A program made the translations under genes and the position numbers. A DNA stretch of 64,000 nucleotides from Cricetomys ansorgei (lineage: Eukaryota > Chordata > Mammalia > Rodentia > Nesomyidae). Below are positions 1 to 11,438 of this stretch, one piece after another. The notes under the pieces are model-generated. The model saw only the letters and a program-made list of their open reading frames with translations. It made no database searches and had not been told where the DNA came from. Where the stretch lies: contig JAMJFZ010004065.1 in NCBI GenBank assembly GCA_026225945.1, forward strand, positions 1 to 64,000. The letters run 5' to 3'. Every line of letters begins with the position of its first letter. Within the stretch, counting starts at the first letter, position 1.

Positions 1-724
1 ATTTTAAGCAACAGAAAAGTGACAGCTACCAGTAAACTTTTTTCATTTTCGCAGCAAATTCATGTATCAAGATAGACAATAGGTTAGTGTCCTTAATGTA
101 CATAAGAAGGAAAATGACCAAAGATTATGCTCAGGCATTAAAAGAAGAACTAAAAAAAAGTGAATTAAAAACACATGCTAAAATATTCAGTACTGTGGTA
201 GCTGAAAATTGCAAGTCTTTTTGTAAGAAGAAGGCAGAATTAATAAACAGAAAAGCAATTCCCTTCTGTGTGCTTATGCAGAGCAAATGAGCAGTTCTCT
301 ACTGTCACGTTACCCATGGAAGTTCTTCTCTTCTCCCTTTATAGCCTTCAGAGTTATTACTTCAACTATCCTTTCAACAGTGAAATTTTGGTCTTTAACA
401 ATAAATAAGATGAGGAAATAAACTGTTGAGAAATTTTTTTCTTGGCACTTGTTTTCTTCCTAAAAGATTCTACCAAATGTGCCCATGTCTTAATGATTTG
501 TCAACTGATACAAAGAAAATATAACACAACTTTGTATGGAAATTAGGAAAATGATGAAAGAAATTTTGGAAACTTTTTAAAGCAAAGATTGTTTAGTTGA
601 CTATGTTTCAGGGAACATAGCAGTTCAGTTTTTCTATTATCATCATTCATTTTTCTATAATTAAACTTTCTTCTCTAATACGTCAAAATACTTTAGGTCT
701 TAATAAGATTGCACAGACCCATCA
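1..724. other. Unassigned AT-rich intergenic sequence
   Basis: No gene, RNA gene or recognisable repeat is seen. A 67-codon open frame at 87-290 is lysine-rich, has no family resemblance I know, and fits chance in AT-rich DNA. Confidence 0.5.
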
Positions 725-875
725 CCAACAGGAGGACTCCCAACCATCTGTAACTCCAGTTTCAGGGCATCAGATGCTCTCTTCTGGGCTCCATGGGCAC
801 CAGTCATACACATACTTCACTTACACACATGTAGCTAAAACACTCATACACATAAAGTAAAAAAAAATTTTTAAA
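725..875 (+). repeat. B2/B3-type SINE, 3' part
   Basis: The body matches the second half of rodent tRNA-derived SINEs: 'aaccatctgtaactccagt', then 'ctcttctgggctccatgggc', then a CA-rich and A-rich tail. The tRNA-like head with A and B boxes is missing, so this is a 5'-truncated copy. Confidence 0.7.
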
Positions 876-1298
876 TTGAAATGAATAACGATATTGATTT
901 TGTAAACATTTCTTGCACTAGGGCTTTATGACTGATCCTCTGCAGCCAACATGAGCCATTCCTCTGTCTTCAAATAGATTAAGGATTGATGAAGAAGGTG
1001 AACAAACAAATAGTTCCAAGCCAAGTGAAATACCCACCCTGTCAGCTGTAAGAAGTAGTCAGTGTGAGAATGTTGATATAACCCAAGGATAAACTAAATC
1101 ACACCAGAGAACACAGGAAATGGGGGAAATCTTTGCTTGGCTAAAGACATATTTAACACAACTCATTCAGCTTGTGTCGTAAACCTGTTCCATCTGTTTA
1201 GTAGACCATTTATTATCTTCTAGATCAAGGCTAAATGTATGATATCTTATCATGAGATGGAAAGTCCCTTTTCAAAGTCGCCATAAAGAGTTTCACAG
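876..1298. other. Unassigned intergenic sequence
   Basis: Moderately AT-rich DNA with no convincing gene or repeat match. Confidence 0.4.
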
Positions 1299-1612
1299 GA
1301 GCACTGGGAGATGTCTCTATGTAAAGTACTTGCTGCGTGTGCATGAGAATCTGAGTTTGTGTCCCCATCATCCACATAAAAAGCTGGACCTAGAGGCCTG
1401 CGTCTGTAATCCCAATACTGGGGAGGCATTGAGAGCAACCTGGTTGAGAGCAACCCTGATGATGAGCTCCTGAATTGGTGAGCTCCAGATGGGAGAGACC
1501 TTGCCTCAAAAAACAAGATGGAGACCAGTTAAGAAAGACATCTGATGTCAATTTCTATCCTCCATATAAACCTGCACACACATCACACACACACACACAC
1601 ACACACACAGTC
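1299..1612 (+). repeat. Long B3/B4-type SINE with (CA)n tail
   Basis: It starts with a decayed tRNA-like head ('agtacttgctgcgtgtgcat') and runs through 'cacataaaaagctgg' into a 'ctgtaatcccaatactgggg' module. It then shows 'gtgagctccag' and 'gagaccttgcctcaaaaaa', and ends in a (CA)n run at 1584-1609. This module order is that of composite rodent SINEs; I do not separate B3 from B4. Confidence 0.65.
1584..1609. repeat. (CA)n microsatellite
   Basis: About 13 uninterrupted CA units at the 3' end of the preceding SINE, the usual origin of such tracts in rodents. Confidence 0.95.
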
Positions 1613-1828
1613 ACACAGGTATAATAATTTACATGTGTATTTTCAAATCATAATGTATTCCATCCTTTCCATGTTCAAGCTTTTTATGAGAGTTGGATAG
1701 AGCAATATGTCTGTGAACAATGTCTTTCAGGGGTCTTGTATTTTCTCTTCGTTTGAGAACCTGGCTGGCTGCGTTTGTTCCAGAGTTGTCTTCTCAAGTT
1801 TTCACACTACCTTAAGACACAATTTCTA

Positions 1829-2044
1829 TCCCAGTGTTTCTCAACCTTCTTAATGCTGTGATCCTCATGTTATGGTGACTCCCAACCATAAAATTATTTT
1901 TATTGCTACGTCATAACTGTAATTTTGCTACTGATATGAATCATAGAGTAAATATCTGATATGCAGATGGTCTTAAGCAACCTCTGAGAAAGAGTCATTC
2001 AACTCTCAAAGGGGTTGGAACCCATAAGTTGAAAACTGCTGTTC
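1829..2044 (-). mobile_element. URR1-like hAT-Charlie MITE
   Basis: The element runs from 'gtttctcaaccttcttaatg' through 'ataactgtaattttgctact' and 'gatatgcagatggtcttaag' to 'gttgaaaactgctgttct'. This is the reverse complement of the layout seen at 29515 and 32690. The ends are inverted repeats of the type ggttctcaacc, as expected for non-autonomous hAT elements. There is no coding capacity. Confidence 0.8.
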
Positions 2045-2879
2045 TATACAGAACATTAGCCTAGTTTGTGATTCTACTTTGTTATTATCTGTAAATTACT
2101 GATTACTTAAAACTCCTAATAGAACTCTTTAAGATTCTATAGAATAACATAAAATTATATTTTCCCCCTCAATCTTGTATAGAGGCATGGAATAAAAAAA
2201 AGACTTCCTAAAAATACCTTTTAGTAAGTGATACAAGAATTTTAAATATGATTAGCCGTTTTGATCATATCCAAAACATGCTTCCTAGTTTGGGATTTCT
2301 CTGCCTCGCCCTCTCCCCCCCTCCCCAAAATAATTTATTATAAATTTCAAATTGAAAATTTGAAAAGAATGTAGTAAATACCCATTTATCCATGACCTGG
2401 ATCCCTCCATTAGCATGTGACTATATTTATACCTATCTAACCATTTATTCATCCATCCAGTGACACATGTTTTTGACATAGTTCAAAATAAATTTCTAGC
2501 ATGTGTGTATGCCCCTTAACTACTTCACTGTGCATATTTACTGTTCAATTTTTTCTTAGTATCTGAGATTTAAGAAATGTACATATTAGAATAATTCAGC
2601 ATATGCCAAACTATTAATATCTCCTTGGAAATATTCTCTTGCCAATTCTCAAGAGCTTTCCACTCTTATCAGAACAATGCAACAATTGTTCTGATTTTGT
2701 CCATGCATTATGTTATATAACCACATGTAAATGGTTTCTGTATAAGGTGTTTTTCACCAGACCCAATGTTTTAAAAGCTCACCTGTGCTAACATGTGTAT
2801 CAATAGATCATATTTTTCACCAGTGAATGTTGGAATTTTTGTTTGAACCCATTGATCTACTGGAGAAAAATTGTTATCT
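2045..2879. other. Unassigned AT-rich sequence, possible old LINE 3' end
   Basis: The part at 2330-2480 ('aaatacccatttatccatga') resembles 3' regions of old LINE-1 copies in antisense. The rest is not recognisable. Confidence 0.3.
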
Positions 2880-3255
2880 TAATATTGAGTCATCCCATCC
2901 ATGAACTTGTTGTGTCTCTGCATTCATTTTAATTTTTCTACAACATTTTCTACTATCACACGTGGAAGTCGTTGACATCTTTTGCTAAATGGACTGCCAT
3001 ATGTTTATGGTTTGAGAACCATTAAAGTGACTTTAATTGTATTCGTTAATTGTTGCTAATACATAAAAATTCAGTAAAATACACTCAATACTTCCAAAAT
3101 AGTTCCATAGATTTTGTAGGATGTTTTCCTATGAATAAAAAGCAGATCACATTCTTCCTTTTGTCTTACATCACACCTTTTTCTTTCTGTACCGGCCGGG
3201 ACCTCCACTATGATGTTGAATAGGGATGGTAGAGGTGGGTACCCCTCCTTGTAAA
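2880..3255 (-). mobile_element. Degraded LINE-1 ORF2 fragment
   Basis: Phrases typical of L1 ORF2 read in antisense appear in order: 'atccatgaacttgttgtgtc', 'ggaagtcgttgacatctttt', and 'atgatgttgaatagggatgg' near 3210-3235. Many stops and indels show that it is dead. Confidence 0.55.
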
Positions 3256-3535
3256 TTACAACATTTTAAAACTTAAAAAAAAAAAGAGGAATAAACTCAG
3301 AACAAAAAATGTTACGCAGAAAATAATGTGACAGATATTTCTTTAAATGTTAGTATGTAGTATAAGGAAATTAAAAAGGAAAAATATTTTATACTGAAAC
3401 TACTCAATATTTAATTGGTGTGTGCCCATGTGTACGTGTGTAGACATACATCTGCATATATTTGTGTGAGTATGCATGTATGTGGGGGCCAGAGATTTAT
3501 TTCTGATGTATTTCTCTATCTCTCTCCACCTTATT

Positions 3536-3748
3536 TTAAAGACAGAGTCTCTCACTGAAATTAGAGCCCCAGAATCAACAAGACTAGGTGGCCATCAAGC
3601 TGCAGGGATCCTCCAGTCTCCATGGCCCCAGCGCTAGGATTTATAGGTGTATGTCGCCATGCCCAGCTTCTTATGTGAGTGCTAGGAATCCAAATCCTTT
3701 TGTTTGCACTACAAGCCTTTTGATGACTGAGCCACCTCTCCACCCCCG
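3536..3748 (-). repeat. Long B3/B4-type SINE
   Basis: On the minus strand it has a tRNA-like head (the plus strand shows 'gactgagccacctctccacc' at the right end) joined to a B1-like 'gctaggatttataggtgtat' module. It is flanked on the right by a T run at 3757-3769. Confidence 0.6.
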
Positions 3749-3769
3749 ATTTAATTTTTTTTTTTTTTA

Positions 3770-4100
3770 TCTTATTCATTTCCTTACTAGGATAAGACTG
3801 ATACCATTCTGCTTCATCTTAAGGACCTGTCTTTGCATTACTTATAGTATGACTGAATTTATTGGTGATAACGTTTCTTACTTCTACCTGAAATGTCTTG
3901 ATTTCATCTTTATTCTACAGGGATATTTTCATTTGTCAAGTAATTCTAAGTTGATTTTTTTTAGATTTTTACTGCCTTAGCAGCTTGGAGATTCTGTTGC
4001 AGTATCTTTTTTGGCTCAGAGTTCTACCCGTCAGTAAACAACTGAAATAGTGTTTTCCTCACACAATCTTATATCCCTTTGCATCACAAACACTTTATTT
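3770..4100. other. Unassigned sequence, possibly old LINE
   Basis: T-rich sequence with LINE-like texture, but no phrase I can match with confidence. Confidence 0.3.
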
Positions 4101-4102
4101 TT

Positions 4103-4248
4103 CCCTCTGAGACATGGTTTCTCTGTTGTAACTCTGACTGTCCTGGAACTCACCCTGTAGACCAGGCTGGCCTTGAACTCATAGAGATCCGCCTGCCTCT
4201 GCCTCCCGAGTGCTGCGATTAAAGGCATGTATCAATACCACCCTGGCT
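4103..4248 (-). repeat. B1 SINE (GTTGTAAC variant)
   Basis: Near full-length B1 in antisense: 'gagacatggtttctctgttg', then 'gtcctggaactcaccctgta', 'ccaggctggccttgaactca', and 'gcctcccgagtgctgcgatt'. It carries GTTGTAAC where the usual mouse and rat form has GTGTAGCC. Confidence 0.92.
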
Positions 4249-4448
4249 TCAGAAACTATTTTATATTTGATTTTCAGCAATTTGATCATGACCAGCAGAG
4301 GTGTTTCCTTGTGCTGACTCTATGAGGGGCTTGCTGAAACCTTTGATCGCTAAATTAGGGAAGTTTTAAAGGTTACTTCCTTAAAGTACTTCGTAAACCT
4401 CACAATAGTTCACTTTCCATTCTGAGACTCCAGTTGCTGCCCCTTCTA

Positions 4449-4825
4449 GGTTGGTTTCTTTTGCTTTGACAAAACATTCTGAACAAAAACAACTTTGGAA
4501 GAAAGAGTTTATTGGAGCTTATAGGTTACAGCGGATCATCCAGGGAAGCTGGGCAGGAGGAACTGAAGTAGAGACTGGAGAGGAAATGCTGTTCATTGGC
4601 TTGCCCTTCCCTACTCATGCTCAGTGAGGTTTCTTACTTAGCCCAGGACCACCTACTGTGGCATTGTCCACAGTAGGATGGGCCTCCCACACCAATCAGC
4701 ACTCAAGAAAATGACTCACAGGTATGCCACAGGCCAATGCTAGCAAGGTACTTCCTCTATTTAGGTTCCTCCTCACGGCTCGAGGCTGTGTGTCCAGTTG
4801 ACAGTTAAAGCTAACTAGACAACTT
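4449..4825 (-). mobile_element. LTR-type rodent interspersed repeat
   Basis: It shows the order common to a frequent rodent repeat read in antisense: 'gacaaaacattctgaacaaa', 'agagtttattggagcttata', 'cccaggaccacctactgtgg', a cluster of C-rich words, and a 'ccagttgacagttaaagcta' end. Related copies lie at 8492, 34739, 36222 and 57920, and a sense copy at 37530. I treat it as MaLR/LTR class; the family name is uncertain. Confidence 0.6.
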
Positions 4826-5334
4826 GCAAATCAGATGTTTCGCTGTTCTTTCATGGATATTTGAGGAGTTTGCAATTTAACATTTTGCTCTTTTTAGGTT
4901 AAATAATCACTTATTTACCCATCTTTAAGTTTATTGGCTTTCTCTGTCATCTCTCTTTTGTAGTTATGCCCACATAGTGACTTTAAAAATATTGCATTCT
5001 ATATTTTTCCATTAGAATTCCACCTCTATAGTATCTATGTATTTGCTGAAAATTCAAAAGCCCATCAAGAGAGACTATATCACTGGTCCTACGTGTAGTG
5101 TTTTCTTAAAAGCATGGGCTATCCTATAGATGGTGTCTATTCGTTTATTTATTTTTTTATTTTTTTATTTTTTGGCTTCTGAAAGTGGGCTGCTTTTTCC
5201 TTTTTTGATTATATCAAGTAATTCTGGATTAAATTCTGGGAATTGAAACAATGTGTTGGAGAAATTCTCAATTCTTTATATTTCTACAAAAAAAGGGTTT
5301 CTTTTTGTAGATTGAAATCAATAAGGGTTTTGTG

Positions 5335-5336
<2 letters not shown>
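4826..5336. other. Unassigned AT-rich sequence
   Basis: T-rich, with repeated TTTTTTA blocks at 5140-5175. No gene or clear repeat is seen apart from LINE-like texture. Confidence 0.4.

Positions 5337-5383
<47 letters not shown>
5337..5383. repeat. (AT)n microsatellite
   Basis: About 23 uninterrupted AT units, self-complementary and able to form a cruciform. Confidence 0.97.
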
Positions 5384-5386
<3 letters not shown>

Positions 5387-5461
5387 ATTCACAACATTTT
5401 TAATTATCTGTATAGAAAAGCACATCATAGAATGCTGGTTGGTATAAACGGCATATTAAGT

Positions 5462-5655
5462 ATCAGCAAGATGGCTCAATGGGTAAAAGCACTTGCTCCT
5501 AAGCCTGAAGGGCTTTGTTCTATCCGTGGGAGTCATACAGTAAAAGGGGAGAACTGAATTCCTCTAGTTCTCCTCTGACCTCCACGTACATGCTATGATA
5601 TGCACCCCCATAAACAATATATAATAATTAAATTAATTAAATAATTATTTTAAAA
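5462..5655 (+). repeat. B2/B3-type SINE
   Basis: The tRNA-like head 'agcaagatggctcaatgggt' is followed by 'aaagcacttgctcctaagcc', 'agttctcctctgacctccac', and an A/T-rich tail with AATTAAAT repeats. Confidence 0.8.
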
Positions 5656-5714
5656 ATAATCAAAGTGCATATCTAGCAAATGTGTCATCTTCCTACTTAT
5701 CATCATCATCACTG

Positions 5715-5852
5715 GCTTTTGAAACGGGGTTTCTCTTATAGCTCTGGGTGTTCAGAAATTTCCTCTGCTGGCCTCAGATTCACAAAGATGTGCCTGCCTG
5801 TCTCTGCCATCCGAGTGTGAAATTAATGGTGTGCACCACCACCGCCAGGCTT
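5715..5852 (-). repeat. B1 SINE, diverged
   Basis: Antisense B1: 'gaaacggggtttctcttata', 'gcctgtctctgccatccgag', 'gcaccaccaccgccaggctt'. Several small indels mark it as an older copy. Confidence 0.8.
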
Positions 5853-6047
5853 CTCATTTTTATTATTAACTGCTCATGATGTCATAATTAAGGGACACCA
5901 AAAGAAACTGGAGCTCTTAGTCTTTTGGTGTGAATCTTCTCTCTTATTTTTATTATTTTAAGGTAGGTTTAAAACCAAAAGCTTCTACTTCTTCATCCAT
6001 CCGTAGCTTTTTAAAATGTTTTCCATTACATTTTATTTCTACATTAT

Positions 6048-6182
6048 TTGTGTGTGTACGGAGGTCAGAAGACAACTCGAGGGAGTCAGTTCTCCCCTTC
6101 CACCATGAGGAGGGGAGTTCAAACTCAGGTCTTCACTTGCCAGAAAAATGCCTTAACCTGCTGAGCCGTCTCACTGGCCCCT
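6048..6182 (-). repeat. B2/B3-type SINE
   Basis: The plus strand reads 'gaggtcagaagacaactcga', 'ttccaccatgaggagggg', and ends with 'gctgagccgtctcactggcc', the reverse complement of the tRNA-like head. Confidence 0.8.
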
Positions 6183-6184
6183 GC

Positions 6185-7023
6185 CTGTAGCTGTGCACTG
6201 CTTCCTAAAATGGACTCTATTCCCAATGCAGTCTCAGGGCAAGTTTAGCTATGAAGTGAATATTTCAGTTTTGGAAGACGTTTTGTTTTTTTAATTGTTT
6301 TTTATTGTTGTTCCCATTTTAAACAGTTCCTTAAAATGTGTAAGAATGTTCTTAGTGTGACAGACTATATGAACACAGACAGTGGGCTATAGTTTTCTAT
6401 TTCTGCATTAACGTTCTTACTGTATGGTGTGGCTGAAAAACAGACAACATGATGCATGTTGTATACACTGTACATCGCTAGAGATGGGTGAGCTGTTAAA
6501 GTAATATAGACAATCACCTATTGTCATTTTTTGGAGGGCTGCACAAAGGTCTGAGGGAATCAAGCATAGCCAAAGTAAGATTTGGTGGGGGGGATGGCGT
6601 AGGAAAATTTTGGGGTCTTGTCAGATGAATGTGGCAAGAGATTTCATTTTCTGAATAATAATAGATAGTCTCTGTTCCAATTCCATGAGCAAGACAGAGG
6701 GGCGAATATTCAGTGCACATATCATTTCACAATGTTTCTAAAGCCAGGCTTAACAAACAAACCTGGGATCAGAGGGAAAATGTTGAAAGCATTCGTCTTA
6801 CTCCTCTTGAGCCAGGAAAAGGCTGAATCCTCTTCTTGCCATCATGACCTTCCATAACTAGGGCATACAAGTAATCAATGACTGGAATTCTTTCTTAGTT
6901 CCTGTCTTTCACTTTCATTTCGTAGTTTTTCAACTGATTATGGTTGGTTAATTTAAAAGTCAATGGCTACACCTTCTGAGTCTTCACTGGTGCATTTGAA
7001 TGGAAATAAAAAAAAAGAATCAA
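6185..7023. other. Unassigned intergenic sequence
   Basis: No gene, RNA gene or convincing repeat is recognised. Confidence 0.45.
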
Positions 7024-7266
7024 GGGCTGAAACAATGACTCAGTAGTTCAGAACATATATGACTCTTATAGAAGACACGAGTTTGATGACTACTACCCTT
7101 ATCAAAGAACTCACAAAAGCCTGTAACTGCAGCTCCAGGGACTTTGATCTCTCTCCGTCTCTCTCTCTCTCTCTCTCTCTCTTTGTCTTTCACACACACA
7201 CACACACACAATAAAAATAAATATCCTAAAAATAATATCCTAAATAAAAATAATATCCTAAAAAAT
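7024..7266 (+). repeat. B2/B3-type SINE with compound microsatellite tail
   Basis: The head 'ggctgaaacaatgactcagt' and the body 'gcctgtaactgcagctccag' are followed by (TC)n at 7157-7182, (CA)n at 7191-7210, and a degenerate A-rich tail. In the tail 'aatatcctaaa' recurs three times. Confidence 0.75.
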
Positions 7267-8490
7267 TAAACCTAATTTTTCAAGTTTCAAAACACTTCCC
7301 TCAAGAATCAATTTCTGCTTAATTCAAATTTATTGACATTATTGATAACAAAATTTATCCTAATTTAATTCATTAAGTCTTTGAATTTAAAGGAAGTATT
7401 TTAAAAATAGCCCAGGATGGCTTATGAGCAAGGGACTAAGAGTCTTGTGTATTTATTACTCCTTCCAACAGTCAGACATCAGGACTCGATCACGTCTCTG
7501 TATGTTGCTGCACGTTACACACAGTTACTGCTTTCAGCAACAGTGGCACCACGCTGGCTGGTTCCTAGGTGTAGGTAGCACCATGGCTCTGCAGTTTCCC
7601 AATATCTCTTAGTCATGTCTAGAATTGGAAGCAAATAATTAAATAAAAAATATGCAATATGGAACATGATATTTAATCACATTACATACATTGGCTAAGA
7701 CTGTAACTCAGCCAGTGAGTCAACTGAGGAGGTGCAGGAAGAATAAGTATTAGGCGTATATATTAGGAGAGGGAGGAGCCGGGCACCCCCAGTCACAGCC
7801 CACATCATTCAGAAGAGTATTAATGGAATCTGCCAGTGTAAAATAACAATTAACAAATTAGAAGGACAATTTTAGGAATGTACAACCTATGAGCATTCTC
7901 ACAGGAATTGCTAATGCCTGTGACTAACATCGGGGGTTTTTACAAATAATATTGGGAACTACCCTTCAAAATATAAAGGTCAAAACTAACTAAACCTTTT
8001 ATAGCAAATCTTCACGACAGCCTTGTAAGAAAGGAATGAAAAAATTGCTAGTATGAGATCAAGATTTCCTAAGTGGGGTGGAACACCACTTAGGCTGGTA
8101 ATTAACTACTCCTTTTCCTTTTCTGTCACTCATGACTGTATCATACTATTATATTTGCTATAGATTCAACTTTGATGACTTTGATGACTATCAATTAATG
8201 AATATTTACTGAGCACCTTCTTTATGTTGGGAGAATTTCCATCAACTGCAGACAGAAGAGCGCTTTTCTTCTGGAATTGTAAATATATTATAAAGTAGAT
8301 AACTATCAGAAGAATAAACACATACTAGCTCAGGTGGGTTGATCCTCAGGAAATAAAATGAAGGGAGAGAGGACCAGGAGGAAGCAGTGGGAGCACGGAT
8401 GGTGGTTGGTCTAGGCTGGTTTAAGAAGGCTTCTCTCATAAAGGGTCTTTTGAATGAGACCTGAAGAACGTTGGTCTGCTGGTCTATTAG
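7267..8490. other. Unassigned AT-rich intergenic sequence
   Basis: No coding potential beyond short chance frames and no repeat I can name. Confidence 0.45.
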
Positions 8491-8491
8491 T

Positions 8492-8608
8492 TAATATTTC
8501 TCATTGTTGTGAAAAAAAATACCTGACCAAAGCAAAGCAATGTAAGAAAGGAAGGGCTTACTTTGGTTCCTAGCTTGAGCCTATAGTCCACCATTAATTG
8601 CATCATGA

Positions 8609-8661
<53 letters not shown>

Positions 8662-8778
8662 AGAGAGAGGGAGATTGATTCTTTTCTTTTATTCAGCTCT
8701 GAACCCTAGAGTATGGGATAGTGCCAACCTCATTTAGGGTGGATCTTCCTTCCTTAGACACAGCTGCTACGAGAGTCT
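8492..8778 (-). mobile_element. LTR-type rodent repeat with embedded (GA)n
   Basis: Same family as 4449-4825: 'gaaaaaaaatacctgaccaa', 'gaagggcttactttggttcc', then 'tgggatagtgccaacctcat' and 'gtggatcttccttccttag'. A (GA)n tract sits inside it. Confidence 0.6.
8610..8675. repeat. (GA)n microsatellite
   Basis: About 65 bp of GAGA repeats degrading to GGGA at the right end. The pure purine strand could form a triplex. Confidence 0.95.
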
Positions 8779-9626
8779 AAATTCTGTCATGGTGATACTG
8801 AAGATTAACCATCCCAGGGTATGGAGCTAAGTGTCAGTGCACAGGACACAGTCTGAAGAACATAATGGAGCATTTGAGGAAGTACAAGGAGCTGATGAAG
8901 GTGTGTGGGATGATTAAAGAAGAATGGGAAAAAGGATGGTGGGAAAATGTACACTACGCAAAAGGCCAGAAGAAGACTTTGGACTGTACTCTGGGACACA
9001 GGAAGCTTTTGGCCATTGGTATCCTTTCCCACTTGCCATTCCATCATGACTTAACAACAGAGTAGCAAGAGGCCCTTTCTTCATGCTCCTCTGGGACTCC
9101 ATTCCCTAATATATATTTTATATTGCCGACATAATAACCCCGACTACATCATGATTCTCTTGTTAAAACCATCAAAAAAAAAAAAAAACTAATAAAATCA
9201 CTTCCAAAGTGTTCAAACCTATACAACTCTGAAGAATACAGATGGTATAGACAATGCATTTCAGAGAACTTACTAATGGCATCAATTACAAAGGCTGGAC
9301 ATATATAGGTCTTGAGCAAGAGATAACTCAGTATCCTGGGATTAGAATACCTAGAGAGTAGTTTTCTCTTGATGTGAATGAACTAAGCTATGCTATCTCA
9401 GAATATCTGTTATGTCCAGATTCCCAAGCACTTCAAAGTGTTCTCTTACTTGAAAGTAGGATGGATGTATATGGAATTAGTTCTGATAGGACCATATGTT
9501 GCAGAAAGGTAGGATTTTAATGCAAAGTGACCAGAGTCCTTATGAGAAGAGGGAAAGAGACACTGATAGACAGGTGGCAATATGAAGCCAGAGGTGGACA
9601 TGGGAGTTAAACATCAACGAGTTAAG
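8779..9626. other. Unassigned intergenic sequence
   Basis: Contains a run of about 17 A at 9174-9190. No gene or named repeat is recognised. Confidence 0.45.
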
Positions 9627-9998
9627 TGCCTTAGTCAGTGTTCTACTGCTGTAAAGAGACATGGTGACCACCACAACACTTATAAAGGAAAGCATTTAAT
9701 TGGGTCTTGCTTACAGTTTCAGGGTTTTTGTCCATTATCATTATGGCAGGGAGCATGGTGGCAGACAAGAAGATATGGTGTGGAAGAAATAGCCTAGAGT
9801 TCTACCTTTAGAATTGCAAAGAGCATAAAGAGTGAGACACTGAGCCTGGCTTGGGCTCTTGAAACCTCAAAGCCCATTCTTAGTGATACACTTCTTCCAA
9901 CAACACCTCCTAATTCTCCTCAAGGAGTGCCACTCCTTGATGACCAAGCATTCAAATATATGAGCCTAAGGAGCCATTCTTATTCAAACCACTGCAGC
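9627..9998 (-). mobile_element. MaLR LTR (MT/ORR1-like)
   Basis: It is the reverse complement of the LTR at 13017: it starts 'tgccttagtcagtgttctac', has 'aaagcatttaattgggtctt', 'cttgaaacctcaaagcccat', 'ctcaaggagtgccactcctt', and ends 'agcattcaaatatatgagcc'. It is a solo LTR with no internal retroviral sequence. Confidence 0.8.
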
Positions 9999-11299
9999 AA
10001 AGAATGTCATAGATTATTAGCATCACCAAAGTCTATCAGAGGGAAGAAAATATACCCTGCCATACTTGGGTTTTAACCAACATCATGCTTTCAGCCTTGA
10101 CTCAGAACCGTGAGTCAACAGATTTCTACAGCTTTGAGGCATTTCGTTTATTGCAGCACTTACTGTTTGCTACTATTATGAGAGCCCTAGGAAGGTGTCT
10201 GAGAATGCAGAGGTGGCAGCTTGTTCTTTGTCATCTGCATGCTTTGCAAAAGACATGATCAGTACCTAGGACTGCCGCTAGCTGCCATTCAAGGCATCTG
10301 ATTTTCTGCAACTGTGGACTCACTCATGTCTCATTTCTCAATAATTAACTGTCTTTTCCACCTTCTTCAACTCCATAAAATTTGCCATGACAAAAATCAT
10401 CATGAACATCATGAATGTTCCCACAGGACTGAGTGGGATCACAACCACAGAATTTGTCTGATGTCTCCATTATACATGTGTCTTCTCTGGTGGTTGCAAG
10501 ATTCTTCACAAGTCTGACTGAGTTATAGTCACCAAGAATAAGCCCTATCTATGCATATCAAGATGTTATGTACAAAGGACATATAAGCATGTTGATTGTA
10601 TATGAAATTATAATTTTAGTAGTGAAATGAGCTCTAGAACCATTCGGTTAGATCTGCCCATTTTTCTGACATGAAAACAGAGATCTGCAGAGTATAGGCA
10701 AATGGAGACTTAACAGAAAACAGGACTGGGTTACAGACAAACCTACTTACCTTGGTATTATCTCCACAGGATAATAGAACATAAATGATTCCCCCCAAAG
10801 TTCATCATAGCCTCATCAGAGTCATATAAATACCAGAAAATGTAAATGAGTCATGAATGTGTGAATAAAAAGCTGTTTTTGATACTTGCATATTGAGAAA
10901 TTTAAATAAAAGTATTTGAGAAAATATTTTGAGCTATATTGATGCCACAGCATTTGAAGAACAGCTTGTGGCATTTAACATCCCCCAAAGGCAGCTGGGT
11001 TTTTCCCATTTCAACTTGGTAGCAGTGTGTTACGAGATAAATAGATAAAATTATTTGCCATAATTTTAAAATAAATATAGCTGGATGGCTTAAGCTGTTG
11101 GCTTAAAAACTTTCAGATTCATTTAATCTTCTTGCTACATTTTGTCAAGCAAACTATCATAACCAATTTCAAGTAGTCAATATGTCAGAAATGAAGGAGT
11201 TCCTTATCTAGGCCATCTGATAAAATAAACTTGTGTCAAGAATCAGGTAATGCATTTCCCCCTCATATTTTATTGTCTTTTAAATTATTTTATTTTATT
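9999..11299. other. Unassigned intergenic sequence
   Basis: No gene or repeat is recognised over about 1.3 kb. Confidence 0.45.
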
Positions 11300-11438
11300 T
11301 TTCAAGAAAGGATCTCTCTATGTAGCCCTGGCTGTCCTGGAACTCACTATGTAGACCAGGTTGGCCTCCAACTCAGAGATCTGCCTGCACCTGCTGCTCG
11401 AGTGCTGGGATTAAAAGCATGGCCACCACTGCCTGGCT
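11300..11438 (-). repeat. B1 SINE (classical GTAGCCC form)
   Basis: Antisense B1 with 'tctctatgtagccctggctg', 'gtagaccaggttggcctcca' and 'gagtgctgggattaaaagca'. Unlike several other copies here it has the usual TGTAGCCCTGG block. Confidence 0.92.

Noticed and set aside
87..290. Lysine-rich 67-codon frame
   Set aside because: No family resemblance and no splice or promoter context; expected by chance in AT-rich DNA.
3588..3980. 130-codon + strand frame
   Set aside because: It starts inside a SINE read in antisense and runs into T-rich sequence giving Phe-rich peptide; not a gene.
4652..4677. 10-bp inverted repeat CCTACTGTGG/CCACAGTAGG
   Set aside because: It lies inside an LTR-type repeat at a segment that is normally partly palindromic.
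9944..9966. 10-bp inverted repeat around CAAGGAGTG/CACTCCTTG
   Set aside because: It is part of the MaLR LTR consensus, so not a separate feature.
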